A stretch of 64,000 nt of DNA, taken from positions 1 through 64,000 of the forward strand of contig DASXAQ010000069.1 in the NCBI GenBank assembly GCA_036406615.1, given 5' to 3'. Origin of the DNA: DASXAQ01 sp036406615 (GTDB taxonomy: Bacteria; Actinomycetota; UBA4738). Of the stretch, positions 50,809 to 58,960 are shown piece after piece; positions within the stretch are counted from its first letter, which is position 1, and every line of letters begins with the position of its first letter. The notes beneath the pieces were generated by a model that saw only the letters and a program-made list of their open reading frames with translations, had not been told where the DNA came from and ran no database searches. The translations under genes were made by a program, and so were the position numbers.

Positions 50809-51563
50809 GCCCGGACGGCCCGGGCGCGCAGGCCCTCGAGGCGAGGCGACCGGTACTCCGCGCGAACCTGGTCCTTCAGCGCGCCGCGGCTCGCCGAGGG
50901 CCGTCCTCCGGCCCGCTCGGCCACGTCGTGGCTGCCGAACGTCGCCAGGTCGCCGCGTTCGATCCGCGCCATCACGTCGGCGACGTCCTTCGCCTCGCCG
51001 GAGAACTCACGAAACGACGTGCCGAAACGCGCATTGACGCGTCGCACGACGGCGCCGAGCTGCCCCGTGGCCTGGGCGAACGTGGCCACGACCAGCCGGC
51101 CCCGAACGGGGAGCAGCGGCTGGTGGAACCGCAGGTAGCCGAGGAGCGCATCGGCGGGCGTCAGGTCGGGCTCGCGTACGACGAACGAGCACACCGCCTC
51201 CTCGGGCTCGCGCACGAGCAGCACCGACGGCAGGCGGCGGCGGACCCCCTCGAGCAGCTGCGCCGGCACATGGGCGTGGTGGGCGATGCGGACGTCGCGC
51301 GGCGCCTGCGCGGCGTGGAAGGCGGCCACGGCGAACGTGTTGCCGGATCGCGGAAATCCCTCGATGACGATCTCGGTGGCGTCGTCGACGGGCGCCAGGA
51401 ACTGGCCGTCGCGCCGGCGCGCGCGAAGCAGCGGCATCATGACCGCCGGATGCGACCCCGCGACGCCGCGCACGTGCCATCGCGCGCGAACCGCCGCGCG
51501 CCTGAGCGCCGCGATCGCGTCATCGACATCAACCCCGGGCACGGCGAGCCGGCTCACGGCCAT
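50742..51563 (-). CDS. Sulfotransferase-like protein
   Basis: A 273-residue protein with the PAPS-binding loop of sulfotransferases, IVIEGFPRSGNTFAVAAF (67-84), and a second motif VLLVREPEEAVCSFVVRE corresponding to the 3'-phosphate-binding Arg/Ser region. Between them HHAHVPAQLLEGVRRR is where the catalytic base is expected. These are consistent with a PAPS-dependent sulfotransferase, but the acceptor is unknown and the fold is shorter than many. No sulfate-activation genes are in the window, although a sulfate importer lies 4 kb away. The 67-base convergent overlap with the methyltransferase is unusual but does not disrupt either conserved domain. Confidence 0.75.
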   Translation of the reverse strand: MAVSRLAVPGVDVDDAIAALRRAAVRARWHVRGVAGSHPAVMMPLLRARRRDGQFLAPVDDATEIVIEGFPRSGNTFAVAAFHAAQAPRDVRIAHHAHVPAQLLEGVRRRLPSVLLVREPEEAVCSFVVREPDLTPADALLGYLRFHQPLLPVRGRLVVATFAQATGQLGAVVRRVNARFGTSFREFSGEAKDVADVMARIERGDLATFGSHDVAERAGGRPSASRGALKDQVRAEYRSPRLEGLRARAVRAYETLSAAAGPGPGEPYEESTA

Positions 51564-51610
51564 CCCATGGGCGCGTTCATCCGCGACACGCTACACGCGG
51601 CGGCCCGGCG

Positions 51611-51616
51611 TACGCT
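51611..51616 (+). promoter_or_regulatory. Candidate -10 box of a leaderless gene
   Basis: TACGCT lies 7 bases before the ATG at 51624, with no purine-rich leader. Confidence 0.35.
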
Positions 51617-51623
51617 TGGCGAG

Positions 51624-51869
51624 ATGCCCCGTCCCCGGATCACGACGGTCTACCTGGGTCAGTACACGCGCGTCCACGCCAACGCGATCGCCGGACGGCT
51701 CGAGCAGGCCGACATCGTCTGGTGGTACAAGGACCCGGGGTTCCTCAGCCGCCTGTGGGAGTACGGCATCCGGATGTTCGTCGACGAAGCGCGACTGGAC
51801 GAGGCGCGAGCGATCGCCGACGACGTGCTCACGAAGATGCCACCGGCCGACGGCGCGGCCGGGAGCTAG
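51624..51869 (+). CDS. DUF2007-like small protein
   Basis: An 81-residue protein with a ferredoxin-like pattern: TTVYLGQYTRVHANAIAGRLEQADI at the start (turn-separated), a central WWYKDPGFLSRLWEYGIRMFVDE and a terminal helix DEARAIADDVLTKM. The arrangement, a strand, a helix over a short repeat and a second strand, resembles DUF2007 (putative signal-transducing proteins), whose role is unknown. The ATG at 51624 is chosen because TACGCT 7 bases upstream would give a leaderless message; an in-frame codon near 51567 is also possible. It stands alone between the sulfotransferase and the VOC gene. Confidence 0.7.
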   Translation: MPRPRITTVYLGQYTRVHANAIAGRLEQADIVWWYKDPGFLSRLWEYGIRMFVDEARLDEARAIADDVLTKMPPADGAAGS

Positions 51870-51958
51870 CGCCGGCCACACGGTCAGGAATCGAGAAGCG
51901 ACGGTCACCGACGCGGACCTAGCATGGCCACAACCTGATCCGTATCGAAGGAGGAGCC

Positions 51959-52588
51959 ATGACGTCCATCGAATCGATCGCCCTCGAAGTCCCCGACCCC
52001 GCGCCCGCCGAGGCCTTCTACGCCCGGGCATTCGGCCTGGGCGACGCCGTCGGTGTCCGCGCCTCCGATGCGCCGACGACCGGCTTTCGCTGGTTCACGA
52101 TGTCGCTCGTCGTGTCCCAACCGAGCACGGTCCGGGCCCTGGTCGGCGCCGCGCTCGATGCCGGCGCCGCGCCGCTGAAGCCCGTGACGAAGAGCGTCTG
52201 GGGGTTCGGCGGCGTCGTGCAGGCTCCGGACGGAACGATCTGGAAGGTCGCGACGTCGTCGAAGAAGGACACGGGCCCGGCAACCCGCGCCGTCGACGAC
52301 ATCGTCCTGTTGCTCGGCGTCGCCGACGTCAAGGCCAGCAAGCGCTTCTACGCCGACCGCGGCCTGGCGGTGAAGCGGAGCTTCGGTGGCAAGTACGTCG
52401 AGTTCGACGCCGGTGGATCCCGGCTGAAGCTCGCGCTCTACGGGCGCCGCGCCCTGGCGAAGGACGCTGGGGTGCCGCCGGAGGGCAGCGGGTCGCACCG
52501 GATCGTCGTCGGAAGCGACGCGGGGCCGTTCACCGATCCGGACGGGTTCGCGTGGGAGGCCGCGTCGATCAGCAGCCGGCAGGCCTGA
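51959..52588 (+). CDS. VOC-superfamily (glyoxalase-like) protein
   Basis: A 209-residue protein of two glyoxalase/bleomycin-resistance-type modules: SIESIALEVPDPAPAEAFYARAFGLG and VQAPDGTIWKVAT in the first, DDIVLLLGVADVKASKRFYADRGLAV and FTDPDGFAWEAASIS in the second (long motifs seen with turns between). Metal ligands of the classic His/Glu set are only partly present, so the activity is uncertain. AAGGAGGAGCC directly precedes the ATG, and a TAGCAT box at 51920-51925 may be its -10. It is likely a single-gene transcript. Confidence 0.85.
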   Translation: MTSIESIALEVPDPAPAEAFYARAFGLGDAVGVRASDAPTTGFRWFTMSLVVSQPSTVRALVGAALDAGAAPLKPVTKSVWGFGGVVQAPDGTIWKVATSSKKDTGPATRAVDDIVLLLGVADVKASKRFYADRGLAVKRSFGGKYVEFDAGGSRLKLALYGRRALAKDAGVPPEGSGSHRIVVGSDAGPFTDPDGFAWEAASISSRQA

Positions 52589-52621
52589 CGCCTCGCCGGG
52601 CCGATCCGTGGGGCCCGACGG

Positions 52622-52831
52622 TCAGGCCGCCTCTTTCTTACTGCGGCGCTTGCCGCGAACCAGGTGGTACTTGATCGGTTCGTGCTGCCAGCAGTACGGC
52701 GACTTGTTGTAGATGGACAGCTTGGTGGTGCACCCCTCCGCATCGCAGACGCGGCCGGACGCCCAGGTGCGACTGGGCCGCGGCAGCGGGCGCACGGGCG
52801 CGCCCCGCATCGTCAGGGAGTCCTCTCTCAT
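52622..52831 (-). CDS. Small cysteine/histidine protein
   Basis: A 69-residue basic protein with a probable zinc site C-x4-C-x12-C-x2-H (Cys29, Cys34, Cys47, His50: CDAEGC ... YCWQH), followed by KYHLVRGKRRSKKEA. I recognise this type from many actinomycetote and chloroflexote genomes as an unnamed conserved protein, but know of no function; RNA or DNA binding is plausible from its charge. Starts at 52840 (GTG), 52831 or 52810 are all possible; the zinc site is complete in each. It lies downstream of the GNAT gene after a 118-base gap and converges with the VOC gene. Confidence 0.65.
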   Translation of the reverse strand: MREDSLTMRGAPVRPLPRPSRTWASGRVCDAEGCTTKLSIYNKSPYCWQHEPIKYHLVRGKRRSKKEAA

Positions 52832-52949
52832 GTCGGGCACTCGCCTCCTCGTGGAAGCCCCTTGCTGGGATGTACGAACCGGACATGGATGGAGATCATT
52901 CCCCCGCCGTCCCCGGGCGGTTGGAGCCCGTAGCCGAACGGCCCCCGGG

Positions 52950-53444
52950 TCAGCCGCCCAGGTCGGCCAGGCGGCCGGTGAGCTGCACCAACCGGGGGCG
53001 CATCCCGAGGCGCTCCCAGAACCGGATGGCCTCGGCGTTCTCGGCGAACACGCGGACGTGGGCGCGCTCGACCCCGCGTGACCGCCCCCAGGCAACCAGC
53101 GCCATGACCACGGCCCTGCCCAGCCCGCGGCCGCGTCGGTCGCGCGCCACCACGACGTTGGAGATCGACAGCGAGAGCTCGTCGGACATGGACGACCCCG
53201 GCCCGATCTCGCCGTACCCGATCGCCGCGACCGCGCCATCCTTCTCGCACACCACCAGCGCCAGGTCCGGGTCCTCAAGGGCCCGGCGGTACCGGGCTTC
53301 GGTCTCGCGTTCCGACCCTTCCCGGGGTGCGAACACCCGCCAGGCCCCCTGGTGGTCCTCGAGCTCGCGGTACAGCTCCAGGGCCCGGCCCACGTCCGAT
53401 TCCGTCGCTCGTCGCACGGCGGGCGTCGCCGGCGCGGCGCTCAT
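52950..53444 (-). CDS. GNAT-family N-acetyltransferase
   Basis: A 164-residue single-domain acetyltransferase. It opens VRRATESDVGRALELYREL, has LALVVCEKDGAVAAIGYGEIG, the acetyl-CoA loop VVVARDRRGRGLGRAVVMALV with RRGRGLG, and the end HVRVFAENAEAIRFWERLGMRPR, all standard GNAT elements. The substrate is unknown. The ATG overlaps the stop of the enoyl-CoA hydratase gene (ATGA), so the two are translated together, but this pairing does not by itself identify the substrate. Confidence 0.88.
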   Translation of the reverse strand: MSAAPATPAVRRATESDVGRALELYRELEDHQGAWRVFAPREGSERETEARYRRALEDPDLALVVCEKDGAVAAIGYGEIGPGSSMSDELSLSISNVVVARDRRGRGLGRAVVMALVAWGRSRGVERAHVRVFAENAEAIRFWERLGMRPRLVQLTGRLADLGG

Positions 53445-54217
53445 CGCCCGGTGAACGAGGGGGGGCGCTTCTCGATGAACGCGCGCATGCCCTCTTTCTG
53501 ATCCTGGGTGTCGAACAGCTTCGCGAACCGCTCCACCTCGTAGGCGATGCCGGCGGCCAGGGCCAGGTCGCCTGCGTGGTCGATGGCCTCCTTCGCGGCG
53601 CGCAGCGCCTCCCGCGGGCCCTTGGCATACCGCCGGGCCTCCTCGACCGCGTGCGGATAGACGTCGGCGGCCGGCAGCACCCGGTCGACGAGGCCGATGG
53701 CCGCCGCCTCGGCGGCGGGGATGTGCCGGCCCGAGAACACGAGGTCCTTCGCGCGCGCCGGGCCGACCAGCCGCGGCAGCCGCTGCGTTCCACCGGCCCC
53801 GGGGATGACGCCGAGCAGGATCTCGGGCTGCCCGAGCCGGGCGTCGTCGGCGGCGAAGCGAAGGTCCGCGCACATCGCGAGCTCCAGCCCACCGCCCAGC
53901 GCGTACCCGGTGATCGCGGCGATCGTCACCTTGGGCAGGCGCGCGACCGAGTCGAACGACTCGAGCAGCTCCGCCATGGTCGGGAGCACGTCGTCCGGCG
54001 ACAGGGGCGCCATCGCCTTGACGTCCGCGCCGGCCGCGAACACGGCCTCCCCGCCGTAGAGCACCACCGCTCCGATGTCCTCGCGCTCCGCCGCCTCGGT
54101 GGCGGCCGTTCGGAGATCACGACGAACGTCCTCGTTGATCGCGTTCATCGGCGGACGGTCGAGCCGGATGGTGCCGACGCCGTCCTCCACCTCGAGCCTG
54201 ACGACCCGTTCGGCCAT
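53441..54217 (-). CDS. Enoyl-CoA hydratase/isomerase family protein
   Basis: Crotonase-fold enzyme, probably hydrating 2-enoyl-CoA in fatty-acid or amino-acid breakdown. The 258 residues include the oxyanion-hole motifs GGEAVFAAGADVKAM and ITGYALGGGLELAMCADLR, the catalytic-glutamate region PEILLGVIPGAGGTQRLPRLVG and the C-terminal trimerisation helix with DTQDQKEGMRAFIEKR. Length is typical. The ATG at 54217 is preferred because GGAGGG precedes it; the longer frame to 54331 reaches into the divergent promoter of the sulfate operon. It is followed, overlapping by 4 bases, by a GNAT gene. Confidence 0.92.
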   Translation of the reverse strand: MAERVVRLEVEDGVGTIRLDRPPMNAINEDVRRDLRTAATEAAEREDIGAVVLYGGEAVFAAGADVKAMAPLSPDDVLPTMAELLESFDSVARLPKVTIAAITGYALGGGLELAMCADLRFAADDARLGQPEILLGVIPGAGGTQRLPRLVGPARAKDLVFSGRHIPAAEAAAIGLVDRVLPAADVYPHAVEEARRYAKGPREALRAAKEAIDHAGDLALAAGIAYEVERFAKLFDTQDQKEGMRAFIEKRPPSFTGR

Positions 54218-54340
54218 GGGAACCCTCCTCGTCGAGATGCCGCGCGCAACGCGGCCGCGAACGGATGCTCGCGCCACGCGCAGGCAGTCTAGGCGCGGCC
54301 CCGGAGCCCACGAATTCCCCATCGCGTTCACCTCAGCCCA

Positions 54341-54369
54341 TTGACACCGGCGCGGGCGGTCCCTATGGT
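54341..54369 (+). promoter_or_regulatory. Promoter of the sulfate transport operon
   Basis: TTGACA at 54341-54346, a 17-base spacer, then TATGGT at 54364-54369. This is the best -35/-10 pair in the window and gives a leader of about 65 bases before the ATG at 54441. Confidence 0.65.
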
Positions 54370-54377
54370 GCCGGGTA

Positions 54378-54411
54378 ACTCGATCAACATAGTGTTGTCA
54401 ATCAACTCAGT
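54378..54411 (+). promoter_or_regulatory. Candidate operator (Rrf2-type) of the sulfate operon
   Basis: An A/T-rich stretch beginning 8 bases after the -10 box contains two overlapping inverted repeats, CAACAtagTGTTG (54385-54397) and GTTGtcaatCAAC (54394-54406), and near-direct repeats of the form aactcgatcaac / tcaatcaactc. It lies at the expected transcription start, and the operon itself ends in an Rrf2 regulator gene, so it is the obvious candidate binding site. Confidence 0.5.
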
Positions 54412-54440
54412 AGACAAACAGGGGACGGAAAGGAGCTTCG

Positions 54441-55517
54441 ATGACGCGACGGCAGTGGGGACGGCGGGCGGCGATCGCGACGGTGGGAGCGCTGCTGCTG
54501 GCGGCGACCGCGTGCAATGCGAACGCAGGGTCGGCCGCCGGCGGCCCGTGCACACCGGCAAAGAGCCCGGTCGTCACGCTGGCGGCCTACAGCACGGTCT
54601 ACGACGTGTACGGCAAGCTGATCTCCGCCTTCCAGGACCAGTGGAAGTCCCAGCACAACCAGTCGGTCATCTTCCAGACCTCGTTCGGCGGCAGCACGAC
54701 GCAGGCGCAGAACGTGGCCAACGGGTTCCCCGCCGACATCGTGGCGCTGTCGCTGGACCCCGACGTCCAGATCATCCAGAAGGCCGGGCTCATCACCCAC
54801 GACTGGCAGAACGACACCGACGGCAGCATCGTCTCCACGACGCCGGTGGCGTTCGACGTCCGCCCCGGCAACCCGAAGCACATCGCCAACTGGAACGACC
54901 TGACCCAGTCCGGCCTGCAGATCCTGACGCCCGACCCGTCGCAGAGCGGCGGGGCGAAGTGGAACATCGTGGCCGGCTACGGCGCGTCGATGCGCGGCAA
55001 GGTGGCCGGCTACGCCGCCAACAGCCAGGCCGACGCGCAGCGCCTGCTGACGGGCATCTTCCGCAACGTCACCGTCATGGACAAGAGCGCCAACGACTCG
55101 CTGAAGAACTTCGAGTCGGGCAACGGCGACGTCGCCATCACGTACGAGAACCAGATCCTGATGGCCAAGGCCGCCGGCAAGCCGGATCAGGAGGTGCTGC
55201 CTTCGTCCACGATCCTCGTCCAGAACCCGACGGTCGTCGTTGACAAGAACGCGCAGAAGCACTGCGTCGAGAACATCGCCAACGCGTTCGTCCAGTACCT
55301 GCACACCCCGGACGCGCAGACGATCTTCCAGACGGTCGGCTACTTCCGTCCGGTCGACCCGACGAAGGCGCAGCAGGGCAGCACGGCCGTCGGTCAGGCC
55401 CCGGTGCAGGACCTGTTCACGGCGGACCAGATCGGCGGGTGGAGCCAGCTGCTGAACACCTCGGTGTTCGGAGCCAACGGCGCGTTCACGCAGGCGCTCA
55501 AGGCCGCGAAAGGCTGA
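54441..55517 (+). CDS. Sulfate/thiosulfate ABC substrate-binding protein
   Basis: Extracytoplasmic lipoprotein that delivers sulfate (or thiosulfate) to the CysTWA importer. The 358 residues begin with a signal ending LLAATACNAN (lipid-modified Cys about residue 25) and continue with VTLAAYSTVYDVYGKL, FQTSFGGSTTQAQ, FPADIVALSLDPDV, and GKWNIVAGYG-like GGAKWNIVAGYGASM, matching Sbp/CysP proteins. The C-terminal lobe has VAITYENQIL and FQTVGYFRPV. GGAAAGGAGC precedes the ATG. First gene of a five-gene operon running to 58957. Sulfate versus thiosulfate cannot be told from these motifs. Confidence 0.93.
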   Translation: MTRRQWGRRAAIATVGALLLAATACNANAGSAAGGPCTPAKSPVVTLAAYSTVYDVYGKLISAFQDQWKSQHNQSVIFQTSFGGSTTQAQNVANGFPADIVALSLDPDVQIIQKAGLITHDWQNDTDGSIVSTTPVAFDVRPGNPKHIANWNDLTQSGLQILTPDPSQSGGAKWNIVAGYGASMRGKVAGYAANSQADAQRLLTGIFRNVTVMDKSANDSLKNFESGNGDVAITYENQILMAKAAGKPDQEVLPSSTILVQNPTVVVDKNAQKHCVENIANAFVQYLHTPDAQTIFQTVGYFRPVDPTKAQQGSTAVGQAPVQDLFTADQIGGWSQLLNTSVFGANGAFTQALKAAKG

Positions 55518-55525
55518 GCCGAATC

Positions 55526-56419
55526 GTGAGCGCCCCAACGCTCGAGACGGAGCGAGCGCCGCGCCCGGTGGACCCGGGCGCGGCGCTGCCCGCACGCGCG
55601 CGGTCGCGTGCGCCGTGGGGCCGGCTCGGCCTTCGGGCGGTGGCGCTGCTGTACCTCGGCGTCATGGTGGCGCTGCCGCTGGCCGCCGTCGTCGCCAAGG
55701 GATTCGGCGGCGGGGCAGCGTCGCTTCGCGAAGCGTTCTCCGAGCTCGGGGCCCGCCAGGCCCTGGTGCTGACCATCGAGATGGCGGCGGTGGTGGCGGT
55801 GATCAACGCCGTCTTCGGCACGATCACCGCGTACGTGCTGACGCGGTACCGGTTCGCCGGGCGTCGCGCCCTGGCGACGGTCGTCGACATCCCGTTCGCC
55901 ATCCCGACGCTGGTCACGGGCGTGATGCTCGTCGCGCTGTACGGACCCCACTCCCCCATCGGCGGCTTCCTCGCCCGTCACGGCGTGCACGTCATCTTCG
56001 CCAGGCTCGGCATCCTGGTCGCGCTGCTGTTCGTGACCCTGCCCCTGGTCGTGCGCACCGTGCAGCCGGTCATGCAGGAGCTGGACCTCGGCGAGGAGGA
56101 GGCCGCCCACGTGCTCGGCGCCGGGCGGTGGACGACGTTTCGACGCGTCATGCTCCCCCACCTCCGCTCGGGGATCGTGGCGGGGAGCCTGCTCGCGTTC
56201 GCCCGGGCGCTCGGCGAGTTCGGCGCGGTCGTGATCGTGTCGGGCAACATCCTGAACAAGACGCTGACCGCCCCCGTGTTGATCGCGCAGCTCATCACCG
56301 GGTTCAAGCCGGAGGCCGCGGCGGCCATCGGCACGATCCTATTCGGGCTCGCGTTCGTGCTTGTGCTGGTCGTCGAACGGCTCGTGGGGCACCGCGAGCC
56401 TGCGGTGCCCGCGTCGTGA
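55526..56419 (+). CDS. cysT: Sulfate ABC permease CysT (CysU)
   Basis: First membrane subunit of the sulfate importer. The 297 residues have about six membrane segments in the CysT pattern (LYLGVMVALPLAAVV, TIEMAAVVAVINAVFGTITAY) and the ABC-permease EAA loop EEAAHVLGAGRWTTFRRVMLPHLRSGIVAGSLLAFARALGEFG, seen in parts as EEAAHVLGAGRW, RVMLPHLRSG and ARALGEFGAVVIVSGN. DIPFAIPTLVTGVML is characteristic of sulfate permeases. GTG start 8 bases after the substrate-binding protein gene; the stop overlaps cysW. Confidence 0.93.
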   Translation: MSAPTLETERAPRPVDPGAALPARARSRAPWGRLGLRAVALLYLGVMVALPLAAVVAKGFGGGAASLREAFSELGARQALVLTIEMAAVVAVINAVFGTITAYVLTRYRFAGRRALATVVDIPFAIPTLVTGVMLVALYGPHSPIGGFLARHGVHVIFARLGILVALLFVTLPLVVRTVQPVMQELDLGEEEAAHVLGAGRWTTFRRVMLPHLRSGIVAGSLLAFARALGEFGAVVIVSGNILNKTLTAPVLIAQLITGFKPEAAAAIGTILFGLAFVLVLVVERLVGHREPAVPAS

Positions 56420-57270
56420 GCGCCCGCGAGGTATCCACGCCGCGTCTGTCGGCCGGCGCGAGGCGGCGGCTGGTCCACGCGGGCCTGATCACGACCGCGC
56501 TGGCGTACGTCGGGCTGCTGGTGGTGGCCCCGCTGGTCGGCATCGCGATCGCCGCCCTGAAGCCGGGCTGGAGCGCGTGGCGCGCCGTGTTCGCGGATCC
56601 CTTTGCGCGCCACGCCTATCTGCTGACGGGCATCATCACGCTTGAGACGGTGGTCGTCACGGCCGTGCTCGGCGTCGCCGTCGCCCTGGTGCTGGCCCGT
56701 GACCGGTTCCACGGCCGCGCGATCGTCAGCGCGTTCGTCGACCTGCCGCTGGCCGTATCGCCGGTCGTTGTGGGGCTGGCCGCCGTGTTGCTGTTCGGCA
56801 CCGGCGGGTGGTTCGAGGCGTGGTTCAGCGCGCGGGGCGTCCAGGTCCTTTACGCCCTGCCGTCGATGTTGCTGGTGACGATCTTCATCTCGATCCCGTT
56901 CGTCATCCGCGAGGTCGCTCCGCTGCTGCAGGAGCTCGGCACGCAGGAAGAGGAGGCGGCGCGCACGCTCGGCGCCTCGTGGCCGCAGACGTTCTTCCGG
57001 GTCACGCTGCCGAACATCCGCTGGGGACTGCTCTACGGGATGGCGCTCACCACCGCACGCGCGCTCGGCGAAGTCGGCGCCGTGCTGATCGTGAGCGGAA
57101 CGATCGCGGGTCAGACGGAGACCGCGACGCTGTACATCCTGCGCGCGTACGACGAGGGGCACGACGCGACCATGTACATCGTTGCGCTGACGCTCGCCCT
57201 GGTGTCCATCGCGCTGCTGGCCGGCATCGAGGTGTTCAAGCGCCGCGAGGAGAAGGAGCTGGGGACATGA
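56416..57270 (+). CDS. cysW: Sulfate ABC permease CysW
   Basis: Second membrane subunit of the sulfate importer, 284 residues with six predicted membrane segments. It carries FVDLPLAVSPVVVGLA, PSMLLVTIFISIPFVIREVAPLLQELG (turns between) and the EAA loop EEEAARTLGASWPQTFFRVTLPNIRWGLLYG, ending ARALGEVGAVLIVSG, and a C-terminal Tyr-rich helix. The GTG start overlaps the cysT stop (GTGA), and its stop overlaps the cysA start (ATGA), showing tight translational coupling of the transporter subunits. Confidence 0.93.
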   Translation: MSAREVSTPRLSAGARRRLVHAGLITTALAYVGLLVVAPLVGIAIAALKPGWSAWRAVFADPFARHAYLLTGIITLETVVVTAVLGVAVALVLARDRFHGRAIVSAFVDLPLAVSPVVVGLAAVLLFGTGGWFEAWFSARGVQVLYALPSMLLVTIFISIPFVIREVAPLLQELGTQEEEAARTLGASWPQTFFRVTLPNIRWGLLYGMALTTARALGEVGAVLIVSGTIAGQTETATLYILRAYDEGHDATMYIVALTLALVSIALLAGIEVFKRREEKELGT

Positions 57271-58406
57271 GCGAGGGCATCGTCGTCGAAGGCCTGTGGA
57301 AGCGGTTCGGCTCGTTCGAGGCCGTCTGCGACGTGAGCTTCGAGGCCGAGGACGGGAAGATCACCGCGCTGCTCGGTCCGAGCGGCTCGGGCAAGAGCAC
57401 GGTGCTGCGGATGATCGCGGGCCTGGAGCGTCCCGACCGCGGACGCATCTGGGTGGGCGGTGAGGAGCAGACCGGCAAGACCGTCCAGGAGCGGCGGTTC
57501 GGGTTCGTCTTCCAGCACTACGCGCTGTTTCGCCACATGACCGTGCGCCAGAACGTTGCCTTCGCGCTGGCCGTGCGCAAGCAACCGAAGCCCGCCCAGC
57601 GCGCCCGGGTCGACGAGCTGCTCGAGCTGGTCGGACTCGCGCCGTTCGCCGGCCGGTACCCGGACCAGCTGTCGGGAGGTCAGCGCCAGCGCGTGGCGCT
57701 CGCCCGGGCGCTCGCGCCGCAGCCGCGCCTGCTGCTGCTCGATGAGCCGTTCGGCGCGCTGGACGCCAGGGTGCGCCAGGAGCTTCGGCGTTGGCTCGAC
57801 GGCCTGCACCGGGAGCTGGGCGTGACCAGCCTGCTCGTGACCCACGACCAGGAGGAGGCCCTGGAGCTCGCGAACGAGGTGGTCGTGATGCACCGCGGAC
57901 GGATCGAACAGATCGGCACGACCGACGAGATCTACAACCGGCCGGCGACGCCGTTCGTCGCGGGGTTCGTCGGCTCCGCCAACGTTCTGCACGGCCGCGT
58001 GTCGAAGGGGCGGATGTGGATCGGCGACGCGGCTGCGCTGGCGGCCGCGGGCATCGGCGAGGGGCGGCGGGTCCGCGCGTACGTCCGGCCGCACGACGTC
58101 GACCTCAGCGCCGCCGCCGAAGACCCGGCCGGCGACGGCGCGCTCTCCGCCGCGGTCGAGCGCGTGACCGACATGGGGTGGACGTCGAAGGTCCTGCTTC
58201 GCCTGCCGGACGGGCAGTCCCTGGTCGCACAGGTTCCGAACGAACGGATCGACTGGGTGCGAGACGGCGCCCGCGTCGTCGCGGATCTGCGCAAGGCGAA
58301 GGTCTTCCCTACCGACGGGCCCGACCGCGTGGACGGCGTCGACGGGACGGACGGCGGCGGGCCGCCCGACGCGGCGGCCGATGGCCCCGTGCTCGCGCGG
58401 GTGTGA
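57267..58406 (+). CDS. cysA: Sulfate ABC ATP-binding protein CysA
   Basis: ATPase of the sulfate importer. Residues 1-240 form the nucleotide-binding domain: Walker A GPSGSGKST at 37-45, FVFQHYALFRHMTVRQN, the signature LSGGQRQRVALARALA, Walker B LLLLDEPFGALD and THDQEEALELA. Residues about 240-340 are a TOBE-like regulatory domain with VRAYVRPHDVDL, and a Gly/Asp-rich tail follows. The total of 379 residues is close to the usual CysA length. The ATG overlaps cysW; the stop overlaps the regulator start (GTGA). Confidence 0.94.
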   Translation: MSEGIVVEGLWKRFGSFEAVCDVSFEAEDGKITALLGPSGSGKSTVLRMIAGLERPDRGRIWVGGEEQTGKTVQERRFGFVFQHYALFRHMTVRQNVAFALAVRKQPKPAQRARVDELLELVGLAPFAGRYPDQLSGGQRQRVALARALAPQPRLLLLDEPFGALDARVRQELRRWLDGLHRELGVTSLLVTHDQEEALELANEVVVMHRGRIEQIGTTDEIYNRPATPFVAGFVGSANVLHGRVSKGRMWIGDAAALAAAGIGEGRRVRAYVRPHDVDLSAAAEDPAGDGALSAAVERVTDMGWTSKVLLRLPDGQSLVAQVPNERIDWVRDGARVVADLRKAKVFPTDGPDRVDGVDGTDGGGPPDAAADGPVLARV

Positions 58407-58957
58407 CCGTGCGGATCGATCCGAGTTCGCCCGTCGACGCGCCTCGGGTGCGCACCCTCGGTCGTCCCGGCCGCGAACACGGCCTGCGTCCGCTTCGCTA
58501 CGAGCTGCCGATCCGCGTCTCGGCGAAGGCCGACTACGCGATCCGGGCGACCGCCGAGCTCGCGGCGTCGCCGCCGGGGTGCCTCGTCAAGGCCGAGCGC
58601 ATCTCCGCCGCCCAGGCAATCCCCCTGAAGTTCCTGCTGAACATCCTGACGGAGCTTCGACACGCGGCGATCGTTCGCAGCCAGCGTGGGTCCGAAGGCG
58701 GGTACCGGCTGGCGCGCCCGCCCGAGGAGATCACGGTGGCCGACGTGATCCTCACCGTGGAGGGCACGCTGTCCACGGTGCAGGGGAGCCGCCCCCATGA
58801 TCTCGAATACGTCGGCGCGGCCGAGCCGCTTCGCGACGTCTGGATGGCCGTGCAGGCCAGCCTGGAATCGGTGCTGCGGGCCGTGACCCTGGCGGACCTG
58901 GCCGGCGGCCGGCTGCCACAGGTGGTTCGAGCTCTCGCCGACGGCCGCGAGGGCTGA
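58403..58957 (+). CDS. Rrf2-family transcription regulator of the sulfate operon
   Basis: A 184-residue winged-helix regulator. The Rrf2 domain starts at about residue 38 with VSAKADYAIRATAEL and has QAIPLKFLLNILTELRHAAIV (recognition region), RGSEGGYRLARPPEEITVADVI and VTLADLAGGRLP. It lacks the three cysteines of IscR-type Fe-S regulators (only one Cys), so it is more like CymR, which controls cysteine and sulfur metabolism in Firmicutes. Being the last gene of the sulfate operon, with a GTGA overlap to cysA, it probably autoregulates it. The 37-residue N-terminal extension is unusual; an internal GTG near 58448 is an alternative start. A second Rrf2 gene converges 3 bases away. Confidence 0.9.
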   Translation: MTVRIDPSSPVDAPRVRTLGRPGREHGLRPLRYELPIRVSAKADYAIRATAELAASPPGCLVKAERISAAQAIPLKFLLNILTELRHAAIVRSQRGSEGGYRLARPPEEITVADVILTVEGTLSTVQGSRPHDLEYVGAAEPLRDVWMAVQASLESVLRAVTLADLAGGRLPQVVRALADGREG

Positions 58958-58960
58958 GCG

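Noticed and set aside
54218..54440. SAM or other sulfur riboswitch ahead of the sulfate operon
   Set aside because: The leader after the predicted start is only about 65 bases and lacks the S-box pattern; the inverted repeats are better explained as a protein site.
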